Positions 1 to 9,289 of a stretch of DNA of 64,000 nt are shown one piece after another. Both the position numbers and the translations under genes were made by a program. Within the stretch, counting starts at the first letter, position 1. Each line of letters starts with the position of its first letter. Under the pieces are notes generated by a model. It made no database searches. It was given only the letters and a program-made list of their open reading frames with translations, and was not told the origin of the DNA. The DNA comes from an uncultured Eubacteriales bacterium (GTDB lineage: Bacteria; Bacillota; Clostridia; Lachnospirales; Lachnospiraceae): contig UQYF01000003.1 in the NCBI GenBank assembly GCA_900545175.1, forward strand, positions 1 to 64,000, given 5' to 3'.

Positions 1-54
1 AGCAATTCGAGGATATCAAATGAGGGGCAAAATACCTTTTGACCCTCATATCAT
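1..54. repeat. Right-hand end of a GGGTCAAAAGG-ended dispersed element
   Basis: Positions 35-54 read CCTTTTGACCC followed by TCATATCAT, which matches the right end of the 205-bp element at 25352-25556. The preceding bases (gatatcaaatgaggggcaaa) also resemble that element. The left part would lie outside the window. It is non-coding and sits about 160 bp upstream of pheA. Confidence 0.55.
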
Positions 55-214
55 TAATATTCAAAAATTTACATATTATTCTAACACATTACAGGTACAA
101 TTAGCAATGTTGTATTGCGAAAATTTATGCACAATGTTACAATTATATGGTATGAAATAATTCGTGTACAGCGTTATAGATAAAAGCCATAAATATATAT
201 CGGAGGATTGCAGT

Positions 215-1354
215 GTGATAGATTTATCAGAATCAAGACAGAAATTAGATGTTATAGACAAGCAGATAGTAGAGTTGATGAAGCAGAGACTTAAGATAAG
301 CAGAGATGTTGCAGAGTATAAGATTGCCAACAATAAGCCGGTCTATGATAAGGTGCGTGAGGAAGAAAAATTAAAGACTCTGTGTGCGTATGTTGAGGAT
401 GATTTCGGGAAGAAATGTGTGGATGAGCTTTTCAAGCAGATTATGGCGATAAGCCGCAAGCTTCAGTATGGCATACTTGAGTCGGAAGGACATTCTAAGG
501 CTGCACCGCATGAGGCTGTCAGGGAGCTTAAAAAGACGGGCTGTCATATAGTATATCAGGGAGTTCCGGGGGCATACAGCCATGCTGCCACATTAAAATA
601 TTTCGGTGAAGCTGCGGACTGTTCATGTGTTCCTACATTCAGGGATGCGATGGAAGCAATCAAGAATGGCAGAGCCGATTATGCAGTACTTCCGCTTGAT
701 AATTCCACTGCCGGAATAGTGAATGATACTTATGACCTTTTAAGAGAATATGATAACTATATTGTCGCAGAAGAGACTGTCAGGATTGAGCATGCGCTTG
801 TAGGCATTCCGGGAACAGATTTATCTAAGGTTACCAGAGTCTATTCGCATCCGCAGGGGCTTATGCAATGTGCAAAATTCCTCGAAGATAAAGGCTGGCA
901 GCAGTTAGGTGCGCCTAATACCGCGATAGCTGCCAAGAAGATTGTCGATGAGAATGATATGACTCAGGTTGCTATAGCAAGTGAGACGGCAGCTAAGCTC
1001 TATGGTCTTGAAATACTTGCACCGCATATAAATACGAGCGGTGTTAATACAACCAGATTTGTGATTGTATCAAAGAACAGAATAGTGACCGAGGATGCCG
1101 ATAAGGTGAGCATCTGTTTTGAGATACCGCATGAGACGGGAAGTCTTTATTCGATACTCAGTCATATAATGTTCAATGGGCTTAATATGACTAAGATTGA
1201 GTCAAGACCGATAAGCGAGAGAAAATGGGAATTCATGTTCTATGTGGATTTTGGCGGACATATATCGGATGCGGCTGTAAAGAACTGCCTCAGAGGAATT
1301 GAGGAAGAATCAATAGCGATAAAACTTCTTGGAAACTATAAAGGACGAGAATAG
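215..1354 (+). CDS. pheA: Bifunctional chorismate mutase / prephenate dehydratase
   Basis: Converts chorismate to prephenate and then to phenylpyruvate in phenylalanine synthesis, in the cytoplasm. Residues 1-90 form an AroQ-type chorismate mutase helical domain (LDVIDKQIVELMKQR). Residues about 110-285 form the prephenate dehydratase domain with the TTRF motif (NTTRFVIV). The C-terminus is an ACT domain with the ESRP phenylalanine-binding motif. I chose the GTG at 215 because GGAGG lies 8 bp upstream at 202-206; a GTG at 164 in the same frame has no such site. At about 379 residues it has the usual length of the fused enzyme. Feedback inhibition by Phe is expected from the ACT domain (family knowledge). 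Confidence 0.95.
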   Translation: MIDLSESRQKLDVIDKQIVELMKQRLKISRDVAEYKIANNKPVYDKVREEEKLKTLCAYVEDDFGKKCVDELFKQIMAISRKLQYGILESEGHSKAAPHEAVRELKKTGCHIVYQGVPGAYSHAATLKYFGEAADCSCVPTFRDAMEAIKNGRADYAVLPLDNSTAGIVNDTYDLLREYDNYIVAEETVRIEHALVGIPGTDLSKVTRVYSHPQGLMQCAKFLEDKGWQQLGAPNTAIAAKKIVDENDMTQVAIASETAAKLYGLEILAPHINTSGVNTTRFVIVSKNRIVTEDADKVSICFEIPHETGSLYSILSHIMFNGLNMTKIESRPISERKWEFMFYVDFGGHISDAAVKNCLRGIEEESIAIKLLGNYKGRE

Positions 1355-1430
1355 TCTGTCCTTGCCGGAAAATACAATGTTCATAAAAATTGTGAGGTTA
1401 TAGCAGCGCTTAATGAGGAGGATGATAAGT

Positions 1431-2957
1431 ATGGCATACTCTACCTTTGCAGCGATAGATATAGGTTCAAGCTGCATGGAGATGGTGATATATGAGATTT
1501 CACGCGATTACGGAATAAAGGAAATCGATCATATAAGGCATATTTTTGAGCTTGGAAAGAGTACATATGAAAAAAGAGAGGTTGACTTTGAGGATGTCGA
1601 GAAGATGTGCGACATACTCTATGGCTTCTCGGAGATAATGAAGGATTACTGTATTGATGATTACAGGGCATTTGCAACAAGCGCTCTGAGGGAAGCTAGA
1701 AATGCAGTGAGAGTTCTTGACAGAATAAAGGTAAGAACCGGTATTGATGTGGAGATTTTAAGCAATTCGGAGCAGCGCTTTATAATCTATAAAGCTCTTG
1801 CCGCAAGAAGTGATAAGTTCAATAAGATTATCGAAAAATCAACAGCTCTTGTCGATGTAGGCGCAGGCAGTACACAGGTATCGCTGTTTAATAACGGTAC
1901 ACTTGTGACTACACAGAATGTGAAGCTTGGAGCAGTGAGAATAAGCAATATGATGTCTGCGTTGTCACAAAATGTCACTAATTATGTAGATATAATGAGG
2001 GAGTACATAGACAATGATATGGTTACTTTGAATGAGCTTTTTTTAAGGAGCAAGAAAATAAGTAATGTCATATTTGTCGGTGACTGTGTGCCTTATTATG
2101 TCAGAATGAAGGATTATTTTGATGACGGTGAATATATAACGCGTGATAGGTTCAAAGCCTTTCTTGACAAGATATACCATAAGAGCATTGAACAGATTGC
2201 AGATATCATGATGCTTCAGGAGAATCAGGCGAAGCTTATTCTTCCAAGTGCAATGGTGTATACAAGGATGCTTGACTTTACACAGGCGGATGCTATATGG
2301 ATGCCACAGGTGACATTGTGTGACGGAATGGCAGTAGAGCATGCACAAAAGACCAAGAAATTCGAGTTAAAGCATGACTTTAACGCAGATATTCTTGCAG
2401 CAGCTAAGAATATATCCCAGCGTTATTCAATAAGAGGAGAGCATGTCAATCTTGTGGAAAAGAATTCACTGCTTATATTTGACAGCATAAAGAAATATCA
2501 TGGACTTTCCGATCGTGAGAGATTTCTTTTAGAGATAGCAAGCATATTGCATGACTGTGGGCAGTATATCAATATGCTTAATCCGGAGCAGTGCTCGTAC
2601 AGCATAATAATGTCAACAGAGATTATAGGGCTTTCCCACAAGGAGAGGGCGATTATTGCAAATGTTGTCAAATATAATACGATGGTTTTCGACGAGGATG
2701 ATGCATTATGGAGCTTTGACAAGAAGGATTATCTGACTATTGCGAAGCTTACAGCCATTCTTAGGGTGAGCAATACACTTGATAAAGGACATAGGCAGAA
2801 ATTCAGGGATATCGATGTTGATGTTGAGAATAACAAGCTCGTTATAACAGCGCATACATTTGAAGATATTACATTGGAGAAATCATATTTTGCGGAGAGA
2901 GTAGATTTCTTTGAGGAAGTTTATGGACTTAAGCCTGTTATAAGAAGAAAACGCTAA
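1431..2957 (+). CDS. ppx: Ppx/GppA family phosphatase with HD-type C-terminal domain
   Basis: Probable exopolyphosphatase or pppGpp phosphohydrolase. The N-terminus carries the actin-like ATPase phosphate-1 motif (AAIDIGSSCMEMVIYE) and a second glycine motif (LVDVGAGSTQVSLF). The C-terminal third has an HD-like helical domain (ASILHDCGQYIN). The ATG at 1431 follows GAGGAGG at 1415-1421 with a 9-bp gap; the ATGs at 1413 and 1422 overlap that site, so they are unlikely starts. About 508 residues, normal for the family. It lies 44 bp before polyphosphate kinase, so the pair would make and break polyphosphate. Ppx and GppA cannot be told apart from sequence alone here. Confidence 0.88.
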   Translation: MAYSTFAAIDIGSSCMEMVIYEISRDYGIKEIDHIRHIFELGKSTYEKREVDFEDVEKMCDILYGFSEIMKDYCIDDYRAFATSALREARNAVRVLDRIKVRTGIDVEILSNSEQRFIIYKALAARSDKFNKIIEKSTALVDVGAGSTQVSLFNNGTLVTTQNVKLGAVRISNMMSALSQNVTNYVDIMREYIDNDMVTLNELFLRSKKISNVIFVGDCVPYYVRMKDYFDDGEYITRDRFKAFLDKIYHKSIEQIADIMMLQENQAKLILPSAMVYTRMLDFTQADAIWMPQVTLCDGMAVEHAQKTKKFELKHDFNADILAAAKNISQRYSIRGEHVNLVEKNSLLIFDSIKKYHGLSDRERFLLEIASILHDCGQYINMLNPEQCSYSIIMSTEIIGLSHKERAIIANVVKYNTMVFDEDDALWSFDKKDYLTIAKLTAILRVSNTLDKGHRQKFRDIDVDVENNKLVITAHTFEDITLEKSYFAERVDFFEEVYGLKPVIRRKR

Positions 2958-3001
2958 GCGGTTGAAAAGCAGTTTATTTTGTACAGAAATGGGGAATAAT
3001 T

Positions 3002-5146
3002 ATGGGAAACAGTAAAATTTTTATTAACAGGGAATTGAGCTGGCTTGAATTTGATGCCAGAGTTCTGGGGGAAGCAAAAGATGCTTCAAATCCGCTTTTC
3101 GAGAGACTTAAATTTTTAAGCATAACGGCCTCGAATCTTGATGAATTCTTTATGGTAAGAGTGGCATCGCTAAAAGATATGGTAAATGCAGGCTATACCA
3201 AGAAGGATATAGCAGGCATGAGTGCTAAGGAACAGCTTGAGGCATTAGATATAAGAACACACGATTTTGTGAAGAAGCAGTATGAAATTTATAATGATGA
3301 GCTTGTGCCGTCACTTGCAGGGGAAGGCTTTCACATTATCGGAAGCCATGAAGAGCTGACGCAGGAACAGATAAGCTTCGTGGATAAATATTTCCATGAG
3401 GATGTGTATCCTGTTCTTACACCTATGGCTGTGGATTCTTCAAGACCATTTCCGCTGATAAGAAATAAGACACTCAACATTGCGGCACTTTTAAAGAAGA
3501 AGGACAGTGACTATGAGGAGACGGAATTTGCAACTGTTCAGGTGCCGTCTGTCCTGCCAAGATTCGTGAAGCTTCCGGGAGAACAGGATACTATAATTCT
3601 TCTTGAAGAGATTATAGAGAGAAATATTGATAAATTGTTTTTGAATTATGATATATTATGCGCTTATCCATATAGAATCATGCGTAATGCCGACTTTTCA
3701 ATAGATGAGGAGGATGCAGCTGACCTTTTAAAAGAGATAGAAAAGCAGCTGCGAAAAAGGCAGTGGGGGCAGGCTATAAGACTTGAAGTACAGGGAGATA
3801 TCAACAAGAAGCTGCTTAAAAGATTAAAGAGTGAGCTTAATATTACTGACAGTGATATATATAGAATAGATGGACCGCTTGACCTGACATTCCTTATGAA
3901 GCTGTATGGAAGCTTTGACTACGGAAAATTAAAGACACCTAAGTATATTCCTGCTCCGGTTCCGGAGTTCATGAATGGCAGAAATGTCTTTGACGCCATA
4001 AGAGAAGGAGATATATTGCTGCACCATCCATATCAGACTTTTGACCCGGTTGTGGATTTTGTAAAGCAGGCAGCAAGAGATAAGGATGTCCTTGCGATAA
4101 AGCAGACACTTTACCGTGTCAGCGGAAATTCTCCTATCGTTGCCGCACTTGCCGAAGCGGCAGAAAACGGAAAACAGGTTTCGGTGCTTGTGGAGCTTAA
4201 GGCGCGTTTTGATGAGGAAAATAATATTATATGGGCAAAAAAGCTTGAACAGGCAGGCTGCCATGTTATATACGGTCTTGTAGGGCTTAAGACACACAGC
4301 AAGATTACGCTTGTCGTAAGACGAGAGGAGGATGGCATAAGGCGTTATGTCCATCTCGGAACAGGAAATTACAATGATTCGACAGCTAAGCTTTATTGTG
4401 ATATGGGACTTTTTACATGTTCTCCGGCAATAGGGGAGGATGCTGCAGCAGTGTTTAATATGCTGTCAGGGTATTCGGAGCCGGTAGGCTGGAATAAGCT
4501 GTCACTCGCACCGCTGTGGCTGCGTGACCGCTTCCACTATCTTGTTGACAGAGAGATAAGACATGCCCGGGAAGGTCAGGAGGCTCATATAATCGCCAAG
4601 ATGAATTCGGTGTGTGACAAAGATATAATAGAACTCATGTACAAAGCATCCAGGGAAGGCGTGAAGGTAGAGCTTATTGTGCGTGGAATATGCTGTCTGA
4701 TACCGCAGCTTGAAGGCGTAAGCGAGAATATAACGGTCCGTTCAATCGTGGGAACATTCTTAGAGCACAGCAGAATATTCTACTTTGAAAATGGAGGAGA
4801 ATCCGAAATCTATATGGCAAGTGCCGACTGGATGACCAGAAACCTTGACAAGAGAGTAGAGATAATGTTCCCTGTTGAAGATGCAAGGCTGAAAAGAGAA
4901 GTCAAGCACATACTTGATGTACAGCTTGAAGATAATGTAAAAGCACAGATGATGCAGCCGGATGGAAGCTATGTAAAAGTAAGAGAGCAGTTAGAAAAAA
5001 AATACGCCGGCAAGCCTGACAGGAGCTATGCCAGAGTGGAGGCACAGATGGTATTCTGCAAGGAGGCACAGGACAGGGCAAAGGCTGTAAATGCGGATAA
5101 TGATGTCCATAACAGCAGAGTTTTTATCCCGATGAAGAGTGAATAG
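3002..5146 (+). CDS. ppk1: Polyphosphate kinase 1
   Basis: Reversibly transfers the ATP gamma-phosphate onto a growing polyphosphate chain. The four PPK1 parts are present: an N-terminal helical domain (ELSWLEFDARVL), a head domain, and two phospholipase-D-like C-terminal domains. The two active-site histidines sit in THSK (His432) and LEHSR (His589), matching His435 and His592 of the E. coli enzyme; HLGTGNYN is also present. The 714-residue length is typical. It follows the Ppx/GppA gene on the same strand and probably shares its transcript. It closes the group: a strong new promoter appears 45 bp after its stop. Confidence 0.95.
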   Translation: MGNSKIFINRELSWLEFDARVLGEAKDASNPLFERLKFLSITASNLDEFFMVRVASLKDMVNAGYTKKDIAGMSAKEQLEALDIRTHDFVKKQYEIYNDELVPSLAGEGFHIIGSHEELTQEQISFVDKYFHEDVYPVLTPMAVDSSRPFPLIRNKTLNIAALLKKKDSDYEETEFATVQVPSVLPRFVKLPGEQDTIILLEEIIERNIDKLFLNYDILCAYPYRIMRNADFSIDEEDAADLLKEIEKQLRKRQWGQAIRLEVQGDINKKLLKRLKSELNITDSDIYRIDGPLDLTFLMKLYGSFDYGKLKTPKYIPAPVPEFMNGRNVFDAIREGDILLHHPYQTFDPVVDFVKQAARDKDVLAIKQTLYRVSGNSPIVAALAEAAENGKQVSVLVELKARFDEENNIIWAKKLEQAGCHVIYGLVGLKTHSKITLVVRREEDGIRRYVHLGTGNYNDSTAKLYCDMGLFTCSPAIGEDAAAVFNMLSGYSEPVGWNKLSLAPLWLRDRFHYLVDREIRHAREGQEAHIIAKMNSVCDKDIIELMYKASREGVKVELIVRGICCLIPQLEGVSENITVRSIVGTFLEHSRIFYFENGGESEIYMASADWMTRNLDKRVEIMFPVEDARLKREVKHILDVQLEDNVKAQMMQPDGSYVKVREQLEKKYAGKPDRSYARVEAQMVFCKEAQDRAKAVNADNDVHNSRVFIPMKSE

Positions 5147-5191
5147 AATATCGTTTGCAAAGAAGTGAATGAGGAGTCTGTAAATTTTGTA

Positions 5192-5220
5192 TTGACAAAA
5201 CGGAATTGTTTGTGTATATT
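5192..5220 (+). promoter_or_regulatory. Sigma-A type promoter of the aldolase-like gene
   Basis: TTGACA at 5192-5197 and TATATT at 5215-5220 with an exact 17-bp spacer. It lies 127 bp upstream of the ATG at 5347. Confidence 0.75.
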
Positions 5221-5238
5221 TAGATAGTGCTTTATTAG

Positions 5239-5259
5239 TTTAAAGCGTTACGCTTTAAA
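5239..5259. promoter_or_regulatory. Perfect inverted repeat downstream of the promoter, possible operator
   Basis: TTTAAAGCG (5239-5247), loop TTA, then CGCTTTAAA (5251-5259). The arms are perfect over 9 bp. The site starts about 12 bp after the expected transcription start, a position suited to a repressor roadblock or a 5' RNA hairpin. No regulator gene is nearby. Confidence 0.45.
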
Positions 5260-5346
5260 GCAGATGATTGGAATGATATCATAAGGATGAGGCACAGGCT
5301 ATATTTGATATATAGTTTAATTATTCGGATACAGGAGTGGAATAAG

Positions 5347-6324
5347 ATGGATAATACATTTGGAACAATCGTGTCATACAGACCTGATATCAAGGTTGTC
5401 GATGCAACATTAAGAGATGGGGGACTTGTCAATAATTTTGGTTTTACAACAGAGTTTGTAAAAGATTTATATAAGACGAACATTGCTGCGGGCGTTGATT
5501 ATATGGAGTTTGGATATAAGGCTTCGAAGGATATATTTGACCCGAAGGATTTTGGAAAGTGGAAGTTCTCAAATGAGGACGACATCCGTGAGATAGTTGG
5601 AGATAATGCTTCCGATCTTAAGATATGCGTTATGGCAGATGTCGGAAGAACAGATTATAAGAGAGATATAATCAATAAGGAAAACAGTGTTATTGACATG
5701 ATTCGAGTGGCAACATACATACACCAGATTCCTACAGCCATTGACATGATAAGTGATGCCAAGGAAAAAGGATATGAAGTTACAGTTAATCTTATGGCTG
5801 TTTCTAAGGTGGATGACGATAATCTTGACAATGGACTTGAGCTTTTGGCTCAGTCGGATGCAGACTGTATATATCTTGTAGACAGCTTCGGAGCATTCTA
5901 TCCTGAGCAGGTCAGGAGACTTACGGCAAGATACATGGCTGCGGCAGCTAAGTATGGCAAGAAGATTGGTGTTCACGCACATAACAATCAGCAGCTTGCA
6001 TTTGCCAACACTATCGAGGCAGCTATTAACGGAGCAAGCTACCTTGATGCGACTATGAGCGGAATGGGAAGAGGAGCAGGTAACTGCTACATGGAACAGC
6101 TGCTGTCATTCCTTCGCAATCCTAAGTATAATCTTGTCCCGGTAATGAATTTTGTTGAAAAGCACATGAATAAGCTTAAGGAAGGCCCTGATAAATGGGG
6201 ATTTGATCTGCCTTATCTTTTAACAGGTGTCTTAAACAGCCATCCTTCTTCAGCCATCAAGTGCATCAAGGAAGGAAGAACAGACTACTCGAAGTTCTAT
6301 CAGGAGATTCTTGATATGGAATAA
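5347..6324 (+). CDS. HMGL-like (DRE-TIM) aldolase-domain protein
   Basis: A metal-dependent TIM-barrel lyase/aldolase of the HMG-CoA lyase, isopropylmalate synthase and 4-hydroxy-2-oxovalerate aldolase superfamily. The signature VVDATLRDGG lies near residue 15 and the metal-binding HAHN motif is seen in GVHAHNNQQLAFANT. GMGRGAGNCYMEQLL is also typical. About 325 residues, shorter than synthases that carry a regulatory domain. I chose the ATG at 5347 (AGGAG at 5333-5337, 9-bp gap) over an upstream in-frame ATG at 5287. The exact substrate cannot be read from the sequence and no pathway partners are adjacent. It has its own promoter and a terminator. Confidence 0.8.
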   Translation: MDNTFGTIVSYRPDIKVVDATLRDGGLVNNFGFTTEFVKDLYKTNIAAGVDYMEFGYKASKDIFDPKDFGKWKFSNEDDIREIVGDNASDLKICVMADVGRTDYKRDIINKENSVIDMIRVATYIHQIPTAIDMISDAKEKGYEVTVNLMAVSKVDDDNLDNGLELLAQSDADCIYLVDSFGAFYPEQVRRLTARYMAAAAKYGKKIGVHAHNNQQLAFANTIEAAINGASYLDATMSGMGRGAGNCYMEQLLSFLRNPKYNLVPVMNFVEKHMNKLKEGPDKWGFDLPYLLTGVLNSHPSSAIKCIKEGRTDYSKFYQEILDME

Positions 6325-6329
6325 TCAGT

Positions 6330-6368
6330 GCGGCATAGCTTACGATATGTAGGCTGTGCCGTCTTTTG
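6330..6368 (+). terminator. Rho-independent terminator after the aldolase-like gene
   Basis: GCGGCATAGC pairs with GCTGTGCCGT across a 13-nt loop and is followed by a T-rich stretch (CTTTTGTTT). It begins 6 bp after the stop codon. Confidence 0.7.
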
Positions 6369-6394
6369 TTTCTTGAATATTTATGTTTGTTTTG

Positions 6395-6423
6395 TTGATT
6401 TTTCCGTGCCATTGTGATATCAT
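6395..6423 (+). promoter_or_regulatory. Likely promoter of the aldo/keto reductase gene
   Basis: TTGATT at 6395-6400 and TATCAT at 6418-6423 with a 17-bp spacer, 33 bp before the ATG at 6457. Confidence 0.5.
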
Positions 6424-6456
6424 TTTTGTAAAATATAGCTAATTTTGGAGGGTTTT

Positions 6457-7449
6457 ATGTATATTGCAGCAGCAGACAGATATGAGAAGATGAAGTATAT
6501 CAGATGTGGTAAGAGCGGACTTAAGCTCCCTATGGTTTCTCTTGGATTATGGCATAATTTCGGAAGCAATGCCTCCTTTGATAATATGAAGGCTTTATGT
6601 GAGACGGCATTTGACAATGGTATAACACATTTTGACCTTGCAAATAACTATGGTCCTGTTCCGGGAAGTGCTGAGGAAAACTTTGGCAGAGTATTAAGGG
6701 ATGGACTTGGACGGTACAGGGATGAGCTTGTGATATCAACTAAGGCAGGCTATGACATGTGGGAGGGACCTTATGGCAACTGGGGTTCGAGAAAGTACCT
6801 CATAGCGAGCCTTGACCAGAGCCTTAAGAGAATGGGGCTTGACTATGTTGATATATATTATCATCATAGACCGGACCCTGAGACACCGCTTGAGGAGACT
6901 ATGCTTGCACTTGACTCGATAGTTAAGAGCGGCAAGGCACTCTATGTAGGAATTTCCAACTACAATAAGCTTCAGACGGAGCAGGCAGTGAAGATTCTCA
7001 CAGAGCTTAAGACACCTTTTATAATCAACCAGAGAAAATATTCGATGTTTGTAAGGGATATTGAGGAGGATGGACTTAAATCATATGCGGCAGCTAACGG
7101 AATCGGAATTATAGCATTCTGCCCACTCGCACAGGGTCTTCTGACCAACAAATATCTTCATGGAATACCGGAGGACAGCAGAATAAGGACGGATGGAAGA
7201 TTCTTAAAGGAGAACGCTGTCAACGAGGAGACGCTTGCGAAGATTTCTGCACTCAATGAGATAGCAGAAGGCAGAGGACAGTCGCTTGCACAGATGGCAT
7301 TATCATGGGATCTGCGTGATGGTGAAGTCACAAGTGTACTTATAGGTGCGTCAAAGCCGTCACAGATTACAGAGAACTGCCAGATTGTGAATGCGGCACC
7401 GTTCACCCAAGAAGAGCTTGCCAAGATTGAAAGCATTCTCGCAAAGTAG
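6457..7449 (+). CDS. Aldo/keto reductase, YghZ/GAP-reductase-like
   Basis: NADPH-dependent carbonyl reductase of the AKR14 (L-glyceraldehyde 3-phosphate reductase, YghZ) or voltage-gated K+ channel beta-like branch. The catalytic Tyr is in FDLANNYG, the Lys in VISTKAGYDMW and the His in DIYYHHRPD, all in the usual order. C-terminal LIGASKPSQITEN is the cofactor phosphate-binding segment. 330 residues, normal for this branch. The ATG at 6457 follows GGAGGG directly; an upstream TTG at 6445 is less likely. The true physiological substrate is unknown. Confidence 0.88.
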   Translation: MYIAAADRYEKMKYIRCGKSGLKLPMVSLGLWHNFGSNASFDNMKALCETAFDNGITHFDLANNYGPVPGSAEENFGRVLRDGLGRYRDELVISTKAGYDMWEGPYGNWGSRKYLIASLDQSLKRMGLDYVDIYYHHRPDPETPLEETMLALDSIVKSGKALYVGISNYNKLQTEQAVKILTELKTPFIINQRKYSMFVRDIEEDGLKSYAAANGIGIIAFCPLAQGLLTNKYLHGIPEDSRIRTDGRFLKENAVNEETLAKISALNEIAEGRGQSLAQMALSWDLRDGEVTSVLIGASKPSQITENCQIVNAAPFTQEELAKIESILAK

Positions 7450-7516
7450 ATAGTATATTTTCATATGGAATATTTTAATCTATGAAAAAAATAACTAAAC
7501 CGGATAAGGACACAAT

Positions 7517-8125
7517 ATGGACAATACATACGATTTTATAGAAAGGCTTTCGACAAAGGAGCCGACACCGGGCGGAGGCGGCGCAAGCGCTATGCTCGGT
7601 GCACTAGCAGCGGCACTTTGCCGGATGGTGGCTGCTCTTACTTCTGGCAAGAAGAAATATGCGGTATATCAGGATGATATTGAACGCATTATCAAGAATG
7701 CAGATTTTGAGAAGAAGGTATTTCTTGCTCTGATTGATAAAGACGCAGAAGGTTTTTTCCCGCTTTCAAGAGCATATTCCATTCCAAAGGATGAACCGGG
7801 AAGGGAAGAGATTTTAGAGCAGGCGCTTGTTGTGGCTGCACAGACACCACTTGAGATTTTGAAGGAATGTGACAAGCTTCTTGCAAGCCTTGACGAACTG
7901 ACTGTCAAAGGCTCTGTGCTTGCAGTCAGCGATGTCGCAGTTGCAGCATCGGCATGCCGGGCAGCGGCAGACGGAGCGGCAATGAATGTGTATGCCAACA
8001 CCAGACTCATGAAGAACCGAGTCGTAGCCGATGGACTTAACGAGCAGGCTATGGCATATCAGAGAAAATGCAGGGATGTATGCGATAGGGTATACGATGT
8101 TGTGTTTGGAAAGATGGGATTATAA
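7517..8125 (+). CDS. fchA: Methenyltetrahydrofolate cyclohydrolase (cyclodeaminase/cyclohydrolase family)
   Basis: Predicted to hydrolyse 5,10-methenyl-THF to 10-formyl-THF. The whole 202-residue protein matches the FTCD-C / FchA fold: an N-terminal PTPGGGGASA-type glycine loop, then long helices (ALAAALCRMVAALTSGKKKY). An AAGGA site lies 6 bp before the ATG. It precedes folD by 145 bp on the same strand. The pairing matters because that FolD lacks the usual cyclohydrolase lysine, so this protein may supply that step. A related role, formiminoglutamate metabolism, is less likely because no histidine-degradation genes are nearby. Confidence 0.85.
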   Translation: MDNTYDFIERLSTKEPTPGGGGASAMLGALAAALCRMVAALTSGKKKYAVYQDDIERIIKNADFEKKVFLALIDKDAEGFFPLSRAYSIPKDEPGREEILEQALVVAAQTPLEILKECDKLLASLDELTVKGSVLAVSDVAVAASACRAAADGAAMNVYANTRLMKNRVVADGLNEQAMAYQRKCRDVCDRVYDVVFGKMGL

Positions 8126-8270
8126 GTGAATATTTTAACAATAAGATGGTTTGTGCTGCTTAAGCGGAAGCAGGAAATTGTTAATCTTGTTAAAATTGAC
8201 ACCTGGTAATACAGTATTACAAAAGATAAAGAAACGTATATAGCAAAGACAGCTTAGAAAGGAAATTATC

Positions 8271-9125
8271 GTGACAGAATACAGAGGTATGCCTGCTGTT
8301 AAAGCTATGGCAGAGGATTTTAAGAGCCGTGTGGCAGAGCTTAAAGATAAAGGCGTGTGTCCTAAGCTTGCTGTTGTAAGAGTTGGTGAGCGTGAGGATG
8401 ATATCGCCTATGAAAAAGGAATAATGAAGCGTTTTGGCACAGTCGGTGCGGATGTAAGCGTGATAGAGCTTCCTGTTGATATTGATGAAAATTCATTTGA
8501 AGAGACGATTAAAGAACTCAATGAAGATGAGAAGGTACATGGGATACTTGTTTTCAGACCGCTGCCAAAGCAGCTTAGTGATGACAGGCTGAAGGAGATA
8601 ATAAGACCTGATAAGGATGTTGACAGCATAAGTATGGTGAATGCGGCGAAGGTTTTTGCCGGAGATAAGACAGGATATGCACCATGTACGGCGCAGGCTG
8701 TCATGGAGCTGCTTGCACATTATGATGTTGATTTAACGGGAAAGAGAGTCGTGATTGTAGGAAGAAGCCTTGTTGTAGGAAAGCCATTAGCGATGCTTAT
8801 GTTAGCAAAGAATGCGACTGTCACAGTATGCCATACGAGAACAAAAAATATCGAGGATGAGTGCAAAAGGGCGGATATCCTTGTAGCCTGTGCCAGAAGC
8901 GCTAAGATGATAAAGAAGGAGTATACGAATCCGGGACAGATTGTGGTTGATGTTGGCATTAATTTTGTTGATGGTGCTATGTGCGGCGATGTCGATTATG
9001 CTGATGCTGCAGAGCATGTGGCAGCTATAACACCGGTTCCCGGCGGAGTAGGGACAGTCACAACATCCGTACTTTTAAAGCATACACTTGAGAGCGCATA
9101 CGCTGCCGCTTGCAGCAAAGCCTGA
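8271..9125 (+). CDS. folD: Methylenetetrahydrofolate dehydrogenase (FolD family, probably monofunctional)
   Basis: Oxidises 5,10-methylene-THF to methenyl-THF. The nucleotide-binding signature VIVGRSLVVGKPLAMLML is clear, as are FRPLPKQL, KDVDSISMVN and the C-terminal TPVPGGVGTVTT. GTG start at 8271 after AAAGGA. The family YxxxK motif is altered: Tyr47 is present but the +4 position (residue 51) is Ile rather than Lys, in an otherwise gap-free alignment to E. coli FolD around VG(x7)Y. In the human enzyme that lysine is needed for cyclohydrolase activity (established). With fchA upstream, a dehydrogenase-only role is my inference; similar NAD-linked forms are known in Blautia-type acetogens. 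Confidence 0.9.
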   Translation: MTEYRGMPAVKAMAEDFKSRVAELKDKGVCPKLAVVRVGEREDDIAYEKGIMKRFGTVGADVSVIELPVDIDENSFEETIKELNEDEKVHGILVFRPLPKQLSDDRLKEIIRPDKDVDSISMVNAAKVFAGDKTGYAPCTAQAVMELLAHYDVDLTGKRVVIVGRSLVVGKPLAMLMLAKNATVTVCHTRTKNIEDECKRADILVACARSAKMIKKEYTNPGQIVVDVGINFVDGAMCGDVDYADAAEHVAAITPVPGGVGTVTTSVLLKHTLESAYAAACSKA

Positions 9126-9289
9126 GAATGCTTGTGATATTTAATAAGCTTCTGCGTGCAGTGATGTGAATGATTTGGCATCAAGGTGAGGCTTACAGGT
9201 GACAAGAGCACAGATGAGTTGATAGATATGCATTATTAATTTTATGATTGTATTATTGTGCCGTTATAAGATGGCGGAATGGAGTTTTT

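Noticed and set aside
8126..8270. THF riboswitch upstream of folD
   Set aside because: I could not find the conserved THF aptamer core. Only TTGTTAA direct repeats and a TTGACA without a well-placed -10 are present.
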